DNA from: ZC4RG19 sp036279475
GTDB taxonomy: Bacteria; Actinomycetota; Acidimicrobiia; Acidimicrobiales; VFJN01
NCBI GenBank assembly: GCA_036279475.1
Contig: DASUJB010000093.1
Location: 1 to 27,390, forward strand
Reading direction: 5' to 3'
DNA length: 27,390 nucleotides
Part shown: positions 13,741-21,025 of the stretch, one piece after another
Numbering within the stretch: position 1 is the stretch's first letter
How the letters are laid out: every line of letters starts with the position of its first letter
Made by a program: the position numbers and the translations under genes
The notes under the pieces: generated by a model
Databases searched by the model: none
What the model was told of the DNA's origin: nothing
What the model saw: only the letters and a program-made list of their open reading frames with translations

Positions 13741-13846
13741 CGCCCTGGCCCGGTCGCGGGCGGCGTGGAGGCGGTCGGCGGCACCGCCCGCCCGGTGGCG
13801 AAGGATCGGTGAGGGGCGTGTCCGAGCGGCCGTCACGACGAGGGGT

Positions 13847-13871
13847 CTTCCCGCGCGCCGTGACATGACAC
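13847..13871 (-). promoter_or_regulatory. SigF/SigB-like promoter for the second sigma gene
   Basis: Minus-strand GTGT (13871-13868), a 15-bp spacer and GGGAAG (13852-13847). The inferred start is near 13840, giving about 100 nt of leader to GTG 13740, or an almost leaderless GTG 13836. Confidence 0.45.
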
Positions 13872-13882
13872 GCGCGATCTGC

Positions 13883-13908
13883 GTCTCGCCGCCGGGCCCG
13901 GAGGGTAG
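13883..13908 (+). promoter_or_regulatory. SigF/SigB-like promoter for the PAS-like gene
   Basis: GTCT (13883-13886), a 16-bp spacer and GGGTAG (13903-13908). The inferred start near 13915 leaves a leader of about 21 nt. The -35 box is 11 bp from that of the divergent sigma promoter. Confidence 0.5.
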
Positions 13909-13935
13909 GGGACCGGCATCACCGCCCGGAACCCC

Positions 13936-14376
13936 ATGACGCCCGATCCGTCGCCCCACCCGGTCGCCGAGGAGCGCTCCGAGCTCGACCGGGCCGCCGC
14001 CGACCTCCAGTCCCTGGCCGACGCCTACGAGGAGTGCGCCCGGTCGTTGGAGGCCCTGGAGGCCGTCGTGGACGTCCTGCTCGACGACCCCGGCACGTGC
14101 GCCCTCGTGGTGGACGGGGAGCAGCGGGTTCTGGCCCTCAGCCGGGGGATGGCGGCCCTCGTGGTGGAGGGCGGACCGGTGATCGGCGCCCGGGCGGCCC
14201 GCCTCCTGCCCCCGGGGTGGCCCGACCTGCAGGCCGGCCTCGAGGGGCTCGCCCGCCACGACGGCTGGCGGGTGCTCCCCGGCGACGGCGTGGAGCTGTG
14301 CGCCCGCCGCGCCACCGAGGACGACCGGCGACCGGTCTACGTGGTGCGCTGCCGGCCGGGCCCCGGCCCCGCCTAG
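13936..14376 (+). CDS. Coiled-coil plus PAS-like small protein
   Basis: The 146-aa protein starts at ATG 13936. Residues 14-52 form a probable coiled coil (ERSELDRAAADLQSLADAYE and on). Residues 52-140 read like a small PAS-type fold: a first strand and turn (TCALVVDGEQRVLALSRGMA), a helix leading to GARAARLLPPGW, and final strands (VELCARRA and PVYVVRC). I recognise no catalytic motif, and the PAS assignment is by pattern only. The gene is divergent from the second sigma factor and shares a compact double promoter with it, so a regulatory or sensory link to that sigma factor is a fair inference. The ribosome binding site is weak. Confidence 0.65.
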   Translation: MTPDPSPHPVAEERSELDRAAADLQSLADAYEECARSLEALEAVVDVLLDDPGTCALVVDGEQRVLALSRGMAALVVEGGPVIGARAARLLPPGWPDLQAGLEGLARHDGWRVLPGDGVELCARRATEDDRRPVYVVRCRPGPGPA

Positions 14377-14407
14377 CGTGGCGTCGGTCCGACCGGAGGA
14401 GGCAGGC

Positions 14408-15553
14408 ATGGCGGTGGCGCGGGGACGGGGAGCGGTGCTGGCCGTGGCAGGCGTCGCCCTCGTGGCCGCCTGCTCGGCGGGCGGTGGCGCCGGGGGTGGT
14501 CGCGCCGCCGGCGACGCCACCTACCCGGGGTCGTCGTGGGCCACGGTGGACCCCGCCGCCGCGGGGTTCGATCCCGTCGCGCTCGACCGCCTCGCCGCCG
14601 CCGCCGAGGCCGGCGGCTCGAGCTGCCTGGCCGTCACCAGGGACGGCGAGCTCGTCGACGAGCGGCACTGGGCCGGCACCGGAGCGGACACGCCCCGGGA
14701 GGCGTTCTCGGTCACCAAGTCGGTCACCTCCGTGCTGGTGGGCATCGCCGCCGACGACGGCGACCTCGACCTGTCCGCCCCCGCGGCCGACCACCTCCCT
14801 GCCTGGAGGGGCACCCCGGCGGGCGAGGTGACCGTCGAGGACCTCCTCTCCAACGACTCGGGCCGTCACTGGGACCTGGCGACCGACTACGTCGACCTGC
14901 TCCGCGCCCCCGACAAGGACGCCTTCGCCGCCGCCCTGCCCCAGGACGCCCCACCCGGCACCACGTGGGCGTACAACAACTCGGCCATCCAGAACCTGTC
15001 GGCCGTGCTGGCCGACGCCACCGGCGGGGCACCCGCGGCGTTCGCCGATCGCCGCCTCTTCGAGCCGATCGGCATGGCCCACTCGGCGATGAGCCGCGAC
15101 GGTGCCGGCAACACCCTCGCCTTCATGGGCCTGCAGACGACGTGCCTCGACCTCGCCCGGTTCGGCTACCTGGTGCTGCGGGGCGGCACGTGGGACGGCG
15201 AGCAGGTGGTGTCGCATGGGTTCGTCGAGCGGGCCACCGGGGCGCCGTCGACCCCGCTGAACGCCGGCTACGGCTGGCTGTTCTGGCTCAACCGCCCGGG
15301 ACCGATCGTGGGGCCGCTGGAGGCCACCACCGGTCGGCCCGGCGAGGACGTCGCCCACGGCCAGCTCGTACCGGGCGCGCCCGCCGACGTCGTGTGGGCG
15401 CTCGGCCTCAACGAGCAGGTGGTGGCCGTGCTGCCCTCCGAGGGCGTGGTGGCCGTCCGCATGGGAGCCCAGCCGCCGGCGGGGGCGCCCTTCGGCCGGG
15501 ACGAGCTGACCCGGGGCGTGCTCGACGCGCTCGACGGCGCCCCCGGTGGTTAG
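14408..15553 (+). CDS. Secreted lipoprotein serine hydrolase (class C beta-lactamase family)
   Basis: I place the start at ATG 14408, behind GGAGGAGG, although the frame is open to GTG 14378. The 381-aa product has a lipoprotein signal (AVLAVAGVALVAAC) with lipobox V-A-A-C22, so it is probably anchored outside the membrane. The catalytic SxxK is S101-V-T-K104, and the second motif Y-x-N is Y189-N-N. The core shows VEDLLSNDSG and DLARFGYLVLRGG, typical of beta-lactamase/transpeptidase-like (PF00144) hydrolases and esterases. Family members hydrolyse esters, amides or D-amino-acid peptides; the substrate cannot be named. Its stop overlaps the -35 region of the promoter for the next gene. Confidence 0.88.
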   Translation: MAVARGRGAVLAVAGVALVAACSAGGGAGGGRAAGDATYPGSSWATVDPAAAGFDPVALDRLAAAAEAGGSSCLAVTRDGELVDERHWAGTGADTPREAFSVTKSVTSVLVGIAADDGDLDLSAPAADHLPAWRGTPAGEVTVEDLLSNDSGRHWDLATDYVDLLRAPDKDAFAAALPQDAPPGTTWAYNNSAIQNLSAVLADATGGAPAAFADRRLFEPIGMAHSAMSRDGAGNTLAFMGLQTTCLDLARFGYLVLRGGTWDGEQVVSHGFVERATGAPSTPLNAGYGWLFWLNRPGPIVGPLEATTGRPGEDVAHGQLVPGAPADVVWALGLNEQVVAVLPSEGVVAVRMGAQPPAGAPFGRDELTRGVLDALDGAPGG

Positions 15554-15573
15554 CGGCGCCCGGCCCGGGGAAG
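15548..15573 (+). promoter_or_regulatory. SigF/SigB-like promoter for the 15595 gene
   Basis: GGTT (15548-15551), a 16-bp spacer and GGGAAG (15568-15573), the same form as at the hemerythrin gene. The inferred start near 15580 leaves about 15 nt with GGAGG before ATG 15595. Confidence 0.45.
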
Positions 15574-15594
15574 CAGGACCGCGGAGGTACTGCC

Positions 15595-16053
15595 ATGACG
15601 AACCGTCCCGAGTTCATCGAGCACGCTGAGGACGCGGTCGACCGCACCGCGCCGCACCCGGGTGAGCGCAAGTACGCCACCGGCGCCCGTGCCCGCAGCG
15701 ACGATCCCGGGGCCCTGCGCGCCGAGCAGCAGGACGAGGCCGCCCAGACGTGGTTCGGCGTCGGCCTGCTGACCGACGCCCAGCTCCGGGGCACGATCCT
15801 CGGCACCGTGGTGGGGGGCGTCGTCGGTGCCCTGGTGTTCCTGCCCCTCGGCCTCATCAGCTGGGGCGGCCTGGCCCTGGGCTGGCGGCTCCTCATCGCC
15901 GCCCTCTGCGGTGCCCTGGCCGGCTCCACCGGGATGGCCCTCTACTTCGGCGGTCGGGAGCCCGAGATCGAGGGGGAGACGCAGGACCTCGACGGCCGGC
16001 CGTCTGTGGGGACCACGCTGCGGGATCCCGACACCGACGAGCGTGGGCGATGA
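15595..16053 (+). CDS. Two-pass membrane protein, 152 aa
   Basis: The start is ATG 15595 behind GCGGAGG. The N-terminal 60 residues are hydrophilic. Two hydrophobic segments follow at about 66-88 (GTILGTVVGGVVGALVFLPL) and 92-116 (LALGWRLLIAALCGALAGST), joined by a tight turn. The second is Gly/Ala-rich, like a glycine-zipper hairpin. A short acidic tail ends the protein. I do not recognise the family. A SigF-like promoter overlaps the end of the upstream gene, and a 4-nt overlap couples it to a small Pro-rich frame downstream. A stress-induced envelope protein is a reasonable but unproven reading. Confidence 0.75.
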   Translation: MTNRPEFIEHAEDAVDRTAPHPGERKYATGARARSDDPGALRAEQQDEAAQTWFGVGLLTDAQLRGTILGTVVGGVVGALVFLPLGLISWGGLALGWRLLIAALCGALAGSTGMALYFGGREPEIEGETQDLDGRPSVGTTLRDPDTDERGR

Positions 16054-16190
16054 CGGCGGTCACGCCCCTCCCTCCGCAACCACCGCCGGGCGGTCCCGGC
16101 GATCCTCGGCCCGCTCCCCCCGAACCGCCGGCCCCGACGCCGCAACCCACCCCGGCGCCCGGCCCGATCGACCGATCGGCGCCGGCCTGA
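16050..16190 (+). CDS. Possible small proline-rich protein, 46 aa
   Basis: ATG 16050 overlaps the stop of the membrane protein gene (ATGA) and opens a 46-codon frame. The product (MTAVTPLPPQPPPGG, continuing with repeated PAPP and PTPQPTP) is almost all Pro, Ala, Gly and Thr. The overlap is the main reason to keep it; composition alone cannot separate it from a chance frame in GC-rich DNA. It could also be spacer before the topoisomerase gene. No function can be given. Confidence 0.25.
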   Translation: MTAVTPLPPQPPPGGPGDPRPAPPEPPAPTPQPTPAPGPIDRSAPA

Positions 16191-16212
16191 GGCCGGCCGG
16201 GCCACCCCGGGC

Positions 16213-17331
16213 GTGACGGTCACCCGGGCCGACCCGTCGGGCCCCGGTTACCGGCGCAAGGGGGCGGGGCGCGGCTTCACCTACGTCGACTGCGAGGGGG
16301 ACCGGGTCACCGACCCCGAGGTGCTCGAGCGGGTCCGGGCGCTGGCCATCCCGCCGGCGTGGCGGGACGTGTGGATCTGCACCGACCCCGACGGGCACAT
16401 CCAGGCCACGGGGGTCGACGCCGCCGGTCGCCGTCAGTACCGCTACCACGACCAGTGGCGAGCGGAGCGCGACGAGGCCAAGCACGACCGCATGCTGGAG
16501 CTGGCCGAGGCCCTGCCCCGGCTCCGCCGGCGGGTGGCGCGCGACCTGGCGTCCGAGGGGATGGGTCGCGACCGGGTGCTGGCCTGCGCCGTCCGGCTGC
16601 TCGAGCTCGGGCTGTTCCGGGTGGGGGGCGAGGCGTACGCCGACGGCAACGGCACCTACGGGCTGGCGACGCTGCGCAAGGGCCACGTGCGGGCCCACGG
16701 CGGCGAGCTGCGCTTCGACTACCCGGCCAAGGGGGGCCAGCGCCGGGTGGTGGCCATCGCCGACGAGCGGGTGGCCGAGGTCGTGCGAGCCCTGAAGCGC
16801 CGCCGGGGCGGTGGCCCCGAGCTGCTGGCCTACAAGGACGGGCGTGGGCGCTGGGTCGACGTGCGCTCGGCCGACGTCAACGCCTACCTCCAGGAGGCCC
16901 TGGGCGAGGGGTTCTCGGCCAAGGACTTCCGCACGTGGACGGCCACCGTGCTGGCCGCGGTGGGGTTGGCGGCCGAGGGCGATCCCGAGGCCGGCGACCG
17001 CCAGCGCCACGCCGCCGTGGTCGGGGTGGTCCGCGACGTCGCCCACCAGCTGGGCAACACGCCCACGGTGGCCCGCGGCTCCTACGTCGACCCCCGGGTG
17101 ATCGAGCGGTTCGAGGAGGACGGCGAGACGGTGGGGGCCGCCATCGACGACGCGGTCGTCGACTCGGTGGCCGGCGAGCGGCTCGGCGGCACCCACGACG
17201 ACCCGTCGGACCGGGACGCCGTCGAGCGACTGCCCCCCCGGCTGCTGGAGCAGATCGAGGCGGCCGTCGTGGAGCTCATCGAGGGTGCTCCCCGTCGCCG
17301 GGCCCGCCGCCGGCAACGGGCCCGGCGGTAG
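16213..17331 (+). CDS. DNA topoisomerase IB (poxvirus/bacterial type)
   Basis: The 372-aa protein starts at GTG 16213. The N-terminal part (GFTYVDCEGDRVTDPEVLER and IPPAWRDVWICTDPDGHIQA) is the TopIB N-domain, and the catalytic domain follows. Likely active-site residues are R in LFRVGGEAYA, K in LRKGHVRAHGG, R in AKDFRTWTA and the nucleophile Y291 in ARGSYVDPRVIERF. The motif HQLGNTPTVARGSY is diagnostic. The enzyme relaxes supercoils through a 3'-phosphotyrosine intermediate. Bacterial TopIB genes are patchily distributed. Here it lies 5 nt before the LigD-like gene, so a shared DNA repair or stress role is likely. Length fits the family, with a basic C-terminal tail. Confidence 0.93.
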   Translation: MTVTRADPSGPGYRRKGAGRGFTYVDCEGDRVTDPEVLERVRALAIPPAWRDVWICTDPDGHIQATGVDAAGRRQYRYHDQWRAERDEAKHDRMLELAEALPRLRRRVARDLASEGMGRDRVLACAVRLLELGLFRVGGEAYADGNGTYGLATLRKGHVRAHGGELRFDYPAKGGQRRVVAIADERVAEVVRALKRRRGGGPELLAYKDGRGRWVDVRSADVNAYLQEALGEGFSAKDFRTWTATVLAAVGLAAEGDPEAGDRQRHAAVVGVVRDVAHQLGNTPTVARGSYVDPRVIERFEEDGETVGAAIDDAVVDSVAGERLGGTHDDPSDRDAVERLPPRLLEQIEAAVVELIEGAPRRRARRRQRARR

Positions 17332-17336
17332 GTGGC

Positions 17337-19034
17337 GTGCCCGGCGCGCCCCCTCGCCGGGGCCTCGGCGACTACGACGCCAGGCGGGACTTCTCCCGCA
17401 CGCCGGAGCCCGCCCCCGCGGCCCCTGGTGCCCCCGTCCCGGGGAGCGCCGGGCGCCGCTTCGTCGTGCAACGCCACCGGGCTCGCCGCCTGCACTACGA
17501 CCTGCGCCTGGAGGTGGACGGGGTGCTGGCCAGCTGGGCCGTCCCCCGGGGGCCGACCCTCGACCCCGATCGGCGCACGCTGGCCGTGCAGGTCGAGGAC
17601 CATCCGATGGAGTACGCCGGCTTCGAGGGGGTGATCCCGGCCGGCGAGTACGGAGGGGGCGACGTCGTGGTGTGGGACCGGGGGACGTGGCGACCGGCGG
17701 GCACCGACGATCCCGCCGCCGCCATCGCCGCCGGCGAGCTCCACTTCGACCTTGACGGCGACAAGCTCGCCGGTCGCTTCGCCCTCGTGCGCACCCGCCG
17801 GGGCCGCGGCCGCGACCAGTGGCTGCTCCTGCACAAGCACGACGAGGTGGCGCAGCCCGGGTGGGACCCCGAGGACCACCCGGCGTCGGTGCTGTCCGGC
17901 CGCACCAACGACGAGGTGGCCGCCGATCCGGATGCCCGCTGGCACGGTGACCGGGCGCCGTCGGTCGCCGAGGAGAGGCTGGAGCGCCGGGGCGGCCCGG
18001 CGGCGGCCGGCGCCCCCGTCACCGCCCGTCGGGCGGCCACCCCCGCCGAGCTGGCGAGGCTCGAGGCCCTCGGGGACGGCGGACGCTGGCAGGTGGGCGG
18101 CCACCGGCTCGCCCTGTCGGGCCTGGACGACCCCGTGCTGGCCGGCCGCGGCCGCGAGCCACCGGTCACCCGGCGGGACCTGCTGCGCTACCACGCCGAG
18201 GTCGCGCCCGTCCTCCTCCCCTGGCTGGCGGGACGGCCGGTCGAGGTCGCCGGGCCCCGCGGTCGCGGCGGCAACCCGGAGGGCGACCTGGTGGCCGTCG
18301 CCCCCCGCTGGGTGCGTCGCTGGACCGACCCGGCCACCGGCCGGCGTCGGCTCGTCGTCGACGATCTGGCCACGCTGGCCTGGGCCGTCGGCCACGGCGC
18401 CGTCGAGCTCCGCCCGTGGGCCACGACCACGGTGGCGCCCCACCGGCCCACCTGGGTGGTGATCGGCGTGCGGCCGGGCCGCGACACCTCCCCCCAGGAG
18501 CTGGCCCTCCTGGGCGGCCTCCATCGCCGCGCCCTCGAGTACCTCGGCGTGGTCGGCGGAGCGGCGGCCGACGGGCGGGGCGGGCTCACCGTGTGGATCC
18601 CGGTGCGACCGGGTCCCACCGGCGCCGAGCTGACCGCCTGGGCCGGCGAGCTGGTCCGCTCCATCGCCGCCTCCGTCCCCGACCTGGTCCGGGGCCCCTC
18701 CCCCGACGGTGGCCGCGACCGGGGGGCCCGCCTGGTGCACCGCCAGTCGCCCACCCGCCCGGGCCCGGTCGCCCCCTACGGCGTCGTCGGGCGCCGCGGC
18801 GCCCCCGTGGCCGTGCCGCTGGCGTGGCCCGAGCTCGACGACGCCGCCGCCCTCGCCCCCCTGACCGTCGGGGACGTCCCGGCGCGGCTCGCCCGGGTGG
18901 GGGACCCCTTCGCCGGCCTCGCCGAGCGGGCGCAGGACCTGCCCACGCTGCGGTCCACCCCCGGGGGCGGTGGTTTGCCCGCCACCCCCGAGGGTAGCCG
19001 AGCGGCGTCGATGTCGATCGAGGAGGGGCCATGA
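17337..19034 (+). CDS. LigD-type 3'-phosphoesterase fused to a degenerate polymerase domain
   Basis: From GTG 17337, 5 nt after the topoisomerase stop, the product is 565 aa. Residues 10-200 are a LigD phosphoesterase (PE) domain, opening with LGDYDARRDFSRTPEP. The expected catalytic residues are present: H47, H53, D55, R57 and H89 (VEDHP). Residues 240-535 align with the LigD primase/polymerase domain (HAEVAPVLLPWLAGRPVE, LVVDDLATLAWAV, GPVAPYGVVGRRGAP). Its catalytic aspartates are missing: the DLDP motif reads GVRP (G377, R379) and the third acid is H468. No ligase domain is present. PE removes 3'-phosphates and ribonucleotides at breaks, so the protein may clean DNA ends without synthesis. 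Its stop overlaps the next start (ATGA). Confidence 0.85.
   Translation: MPGAPPRRGLGDYDARRDFSRTPEPAPAAPGAPVPGSAGRRFVVQRHRARRLHYDLRLEVDGVLASWAVPRGPTLDPDRRTLAVQVEDHPMEYAGFEGVIPAGEYGGGDVVVWDRGTWRPAGTDDPAAAIAAGELHFDLDGDKLAGRFALVRTRRGRGRDQWLLLHKHDEVAQPGWDPEDHPASVLSGRTNDEVAADPDARWHGDRAPSVAEERLERRGGPAAAGAPVTARRAATPAELARLEALGDGGRWQVGGHRLALSGLDDPVLAGRGREPPVTRRDLLRYHAEVAPVLLPWLAGRPVEVAGPRGRGGNPEGDLVAVAPRWVRRWTDPATGRRRLVVDDLATLAWAVGHGAVELRPWATTTVAPHRPTWVVIGVRPGRDTSPQELALLGGLHRRALEYLGVVGGAAADGRGGLTVWIPVRPGPTGAELTAWAGELVRSIAASVPDLVRGPSPDGGRDRGARLVHRQSPTRPGPVAPYGVVGRRGAPVAVPLAWPELDDAAALAPLTVGDVPARLARVGDPFAGLAERAQDLPTLRSTPGGGGLPATPEGSRAASMSIEEGP
18973..18997 (+). promoter_or_regulatory. SigF/SigB-like promoter for the 19031 gene
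   Basis: GTTT (18973-18976), a 15-bp spacer and GGGTAG (18992-18997), inside the last codons of the LigD-like gene. The inferred start near 19004 leaves about 27 nt with GAGGAGG before ATG 19031. It would allow the membrane gene to be expressed apart from the upstream operon. Confidence 0.55.
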
Positions 19035-19687
19035 GCCTGATGCGTCGCGGCGGGACCCGGCAGGACGCCGCCGGCCCGGGGGACGCCGTGGGTCCGCCGA
19101 CGGGTGCTCCGACGGCTGCCGGTCCCGGTCAGGGCGGGGCGGGGCCCGGTGGCGCGCCCCAGCCCGCCGTGGTCGTCGAGGAGCGGGTCGACATGAAGAG
19201 GTGGGACACCGCCGGGTTCCTCACCGCCGCGGCCGCGGTGGCGCTGGCCGTGGCCGGTGCGGTGGCGCTGGCCCGGGCCGGTGTCGACGGCACCTGGTAC
19301 TCGCCGGTGGTGGAGGTGGCCGGGATCGACCACACCGCCGCCCTCGGGGCCATCGAGGTCGGCGTGGCGGTGGTCGTCCTCGTGCCCCTCCTGCTCGGGC
19401 GACGGATGATCGCCGCCCTGCTCGCCATCGCTGCCGGCGTGGTGTCGGCCGTCGCCGCCATCGACCCCGACGAGGTCTCGTCCGACCTGGCGGTCGAGCG
19501 GTGGTGGACGACGACGCTGGCCGCTGCCGGCATCGGCCTGGGGCTGCTGCTGATCGCCACCCGCGACCGGGTCAAGCGGATCGAGCGGCACCCGGTGCCG
19601 GTGGAGCCGGTCACCCCGGTCCGACAGGCCGGCGAGGTGGCTCCTCCGCCGGGCGAGGTGCTGCGCCAGCCCGGCGACCCCACCTGA
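19031..19687 (+). CDS. Multi-pass membrane protein, 218 aa
   Basis: ATG 19031 overlaps the LigD-like stop and has GAGGAGG 6 nt upstream. A Gly/Pro/Ala-rich N-terminal 55 residues is followed by four hydrophobic segments: about 60-82, 107-123 (IEVGVAVVVLVPLLLG), 126-144 and 163-178 (LAAAGIGLGLLLIA). The extra-membrane stretch DGTWYSPVVEVAGIDHTAAL between the first two resembles small actinobacterial membrane proteins of unknown function. The tail is Pro/Val-rich. No enzyme motif is seen. It has its own SigF-like promoter within the preceding gene. It is convergent with udgX. Confidence 0.75.
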   Translation: MSLMRRGGTRQDAAGPGDAVGPPTGAPTAAGPGQGGAGPGGAPQPAVVVEERVDMKRWDTAGFLTAAAAVALAVAGAVALARAGVDGTWYSPVVEVAGIDHTAALGAIEVGVAVVVLVPLLLGRRMIAALLAIAAGVVSAVAAIDPDEVSSDLAVERWWTTTLAAAGIGLGLLLIATRDRVKRIERHPVPVEPVTPVRQAGEVAPPPGEVLRQPGDPT

Positions 19688-19754
19688 GGTCGGGTCGCCG
19701 GCGAAGCCTCCCCACCTGGCGCGGCGGCCGCCGGCACGGGGGCCAGGACGAGGA

Positions 19755-20396
19755 TCACGCCGCCCGGCGGGCCACGACGAGGTCGGCGACGAGCCCGGCC
19801 CGGAGGGCGGCCCGGTCGTCCCCCTCCCGGGCCCGCAGCACCGCCGAGGGGTGGATGGTGACCACCACCGGTCGAGGGGCGGACCCCTCCAGCACCCTTC
19901 CCCGCACCGCCGAGATGGTGGTGGGTCGGCCCAGCACGGCCCGGGCGGCCGTCACGCCCAGGCACACCACCACGGCCGGCCGCACCAGGTCCATCTCGTC
20001 CTCGAGCCACGTGGCGCAGGCGTGGATCTCGGCCACGTCGGGCTTCTGGTGGATCCGCCGCTTCCCCCGGGGCTGCCACTTGAAGTGCTTCACGGCGTTG
20101 GTCAGGTAGACGTCGGTCGGCCGCAGGCCGGCCTCGTGCAGCGCCTCGTCGAGCACCCGCCCGGCGGGCCCGACGAAGGGTCGGCCGGCCCGGTCCTCCT
20201 GGTCGCCCGGTTGCTCCCCCACCAGCATGAGGTGGGGATCGACGGCACCGTGCCCGTACACCACCTGGGTGGCCCGGCGGTACAGGTCGCACCGCGTGCA
20301 CCGGGCGGCCGAAGCCGCCCGCGCCGCCAGCTGCCGCTCCCGCTCGGCGCGGTCGGGAGGGGAGGGGGACCCCGGGTCGTCGGTGGGGTGGCGCAT
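19755..20396 (-). CDS. udgX: UdgX-family uracil-DNA glycosylase
   Basis: The 213-aa protein starts at ATG 20396. Motif A is GEQPGDQEDRAGRPFVGP (60-77), and the UdgX-specific loop KRRIHQKP is present with H116, the residue that in mycobacterial UdgX becomes covalently joined to the abasic site. Motif HPSAVLR is near the C-terminus. Candidate 4Fe-4S ligands are C33, C36, C127 and C145. UdgX removes uracil from DNA and stays bound to the product, marking it for RecA-dependent repair. The ATG lies about 4 nt from the inferred start of a SigF-like promoter, so the mRNA may be almost leaderless. Confidence 0.92.
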   Translation of the reverse strand: MRHPTDDPGSPSPPDRAERERQLAARAASAARCTRCDLYRRATQVVYGHGAVDPHLMLVGEQPGDQEDRAGRPFVGPAGRVLDEALHEAGLRPTDVYLTNAVKHFKWQPRGKRRIHQKPDVAEIHACATWLEDEMDLVRPAVVVCLGVTAARAVLGRPTTISAVRGRVLEGSAPRPVVVTIHPSAVLRAREGDDRAALRAGLVADLVVARRAA

Positions 20397-20406
20397 CGGG
20401 GGGCGG

Positions 20407-20432
20407 CTACCCGACGGCGACGGCCGCCAACC
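20407..20432 (-). promoter_or_regulatory. SigF/SigB-like promoter for udgX
   Basis: Minus-strand GGTT (20432-20429), a 16-bp spacer and GGGTAG (20412-20407). The predicted start near 20400 is almost on the ATG at 20396. Confidence 0.5.
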
Positions 20433-20447
20433 GTGCCGTGCCCTCCC

Positions 20448-21017
20448 TCAGGGCGACCCGCGGTCGCGCTCCCCGGTCCCGGCCGGGCCGAGGGCGTCGA
20501 GGACCTCGTCGACCACGGCGGCCGCCGGCCGGTCGCCGACGTCCACCGTCACGTCGGCGACCGCCGCGTACCACCGGTCACGGCGGGCGGCCAGGGCTCG
20601 CAGGGCGGCCGCCGGGTCGCCGCCGAGGTCGGGCCGGTGGCTGCCGCCGGCGGGCAGGCGGGAGGCGGCCACGTCGGGGCCGACCCGCAGCCACACGACG
20701 AGGTGGGGGGCGAGGGCCGCCCGGCAGGCGGGATCCTCGACCGTGCTGGCGGCGGCGGTCACGACCGCGGCCGTCGGGCTGGCCAGCGCCGTCCGCAGCT
20801 CCTGGCACTCGCGCCGGTGCAGGGCGACCAGGCCTGCCCGCCGGGCCAGGCCGGCAGCGCTCTCGCCGGAGACCGCCAGCGAGCGGTCGTTGTCGACCAG
20901 GGGACGGCCCAGCGCCCGGGCCAGGCCGGTGCCCACGGTGGTCTTGCCCGCTCCCATGGAGCCCACGAGCACGACGTGGACGGGGCCCGCGGCGGCCGGC
21001 TCCCCGGGCGGGGTCAC
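20448..21017 (-). CDS. Shikimate-kinase-like P-loop kinase
   Basis: From GTG 21017 the product is 189 aa. It has a P-loop (LVGSMGAGKTTVG; K25) and a D-N-D motif (42-44) at the place where shikimate kinase has its substrate-binding DxD. HRRECQELRTAL follows, like the R-x-x-E segment of AroK. The central VVTAAASTVEDP corresponds to the strand and loop that in AroK reads ATGGG, here changed, so the substrate may not be shikimate. The gene begins 8 nt after the metY stop on the same strand, so they are probably cotranscribed. No other aromatic pathway gene is nearby. A gluconate-kinase-like or orphan role is possible. Confidence 0.7.
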   Translation of the reverse strand: MTPPGEPAAAGPVHVVLVGSMGAGKTTVGTGLARALGRPLVDNDRSLAVSGESAAGLARRAGLVALHRRECQELRTALASPTAAVVTAAASTVEDPACRAALAPHLVVWLRVGPDVAASRLPAGGSHRPDLGGDPAAALRALAARRDRWYAAVADVTVDVGDRPAAAVVDEVLDALGPAGTGERDRGSP

Positions 21018-21025
21018 CCGCGGCG

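Noticed and set aside
16359..17336. Long N-terminal extension of the LigD-like frame
   Set aside because: This stretch overlaps the topoisomerase gene in another frame and is Arg/Gly/Pro low-complexity; the conserved PE start begins just after GTG 17337.
19730..19742. GC-rich palindrome between the 19031 gene and udgX as a terminator
   Set aside because: The CGGCGGCCGCCG palindrome has no room for a proper loop and is not clearly better than chance at this composition.
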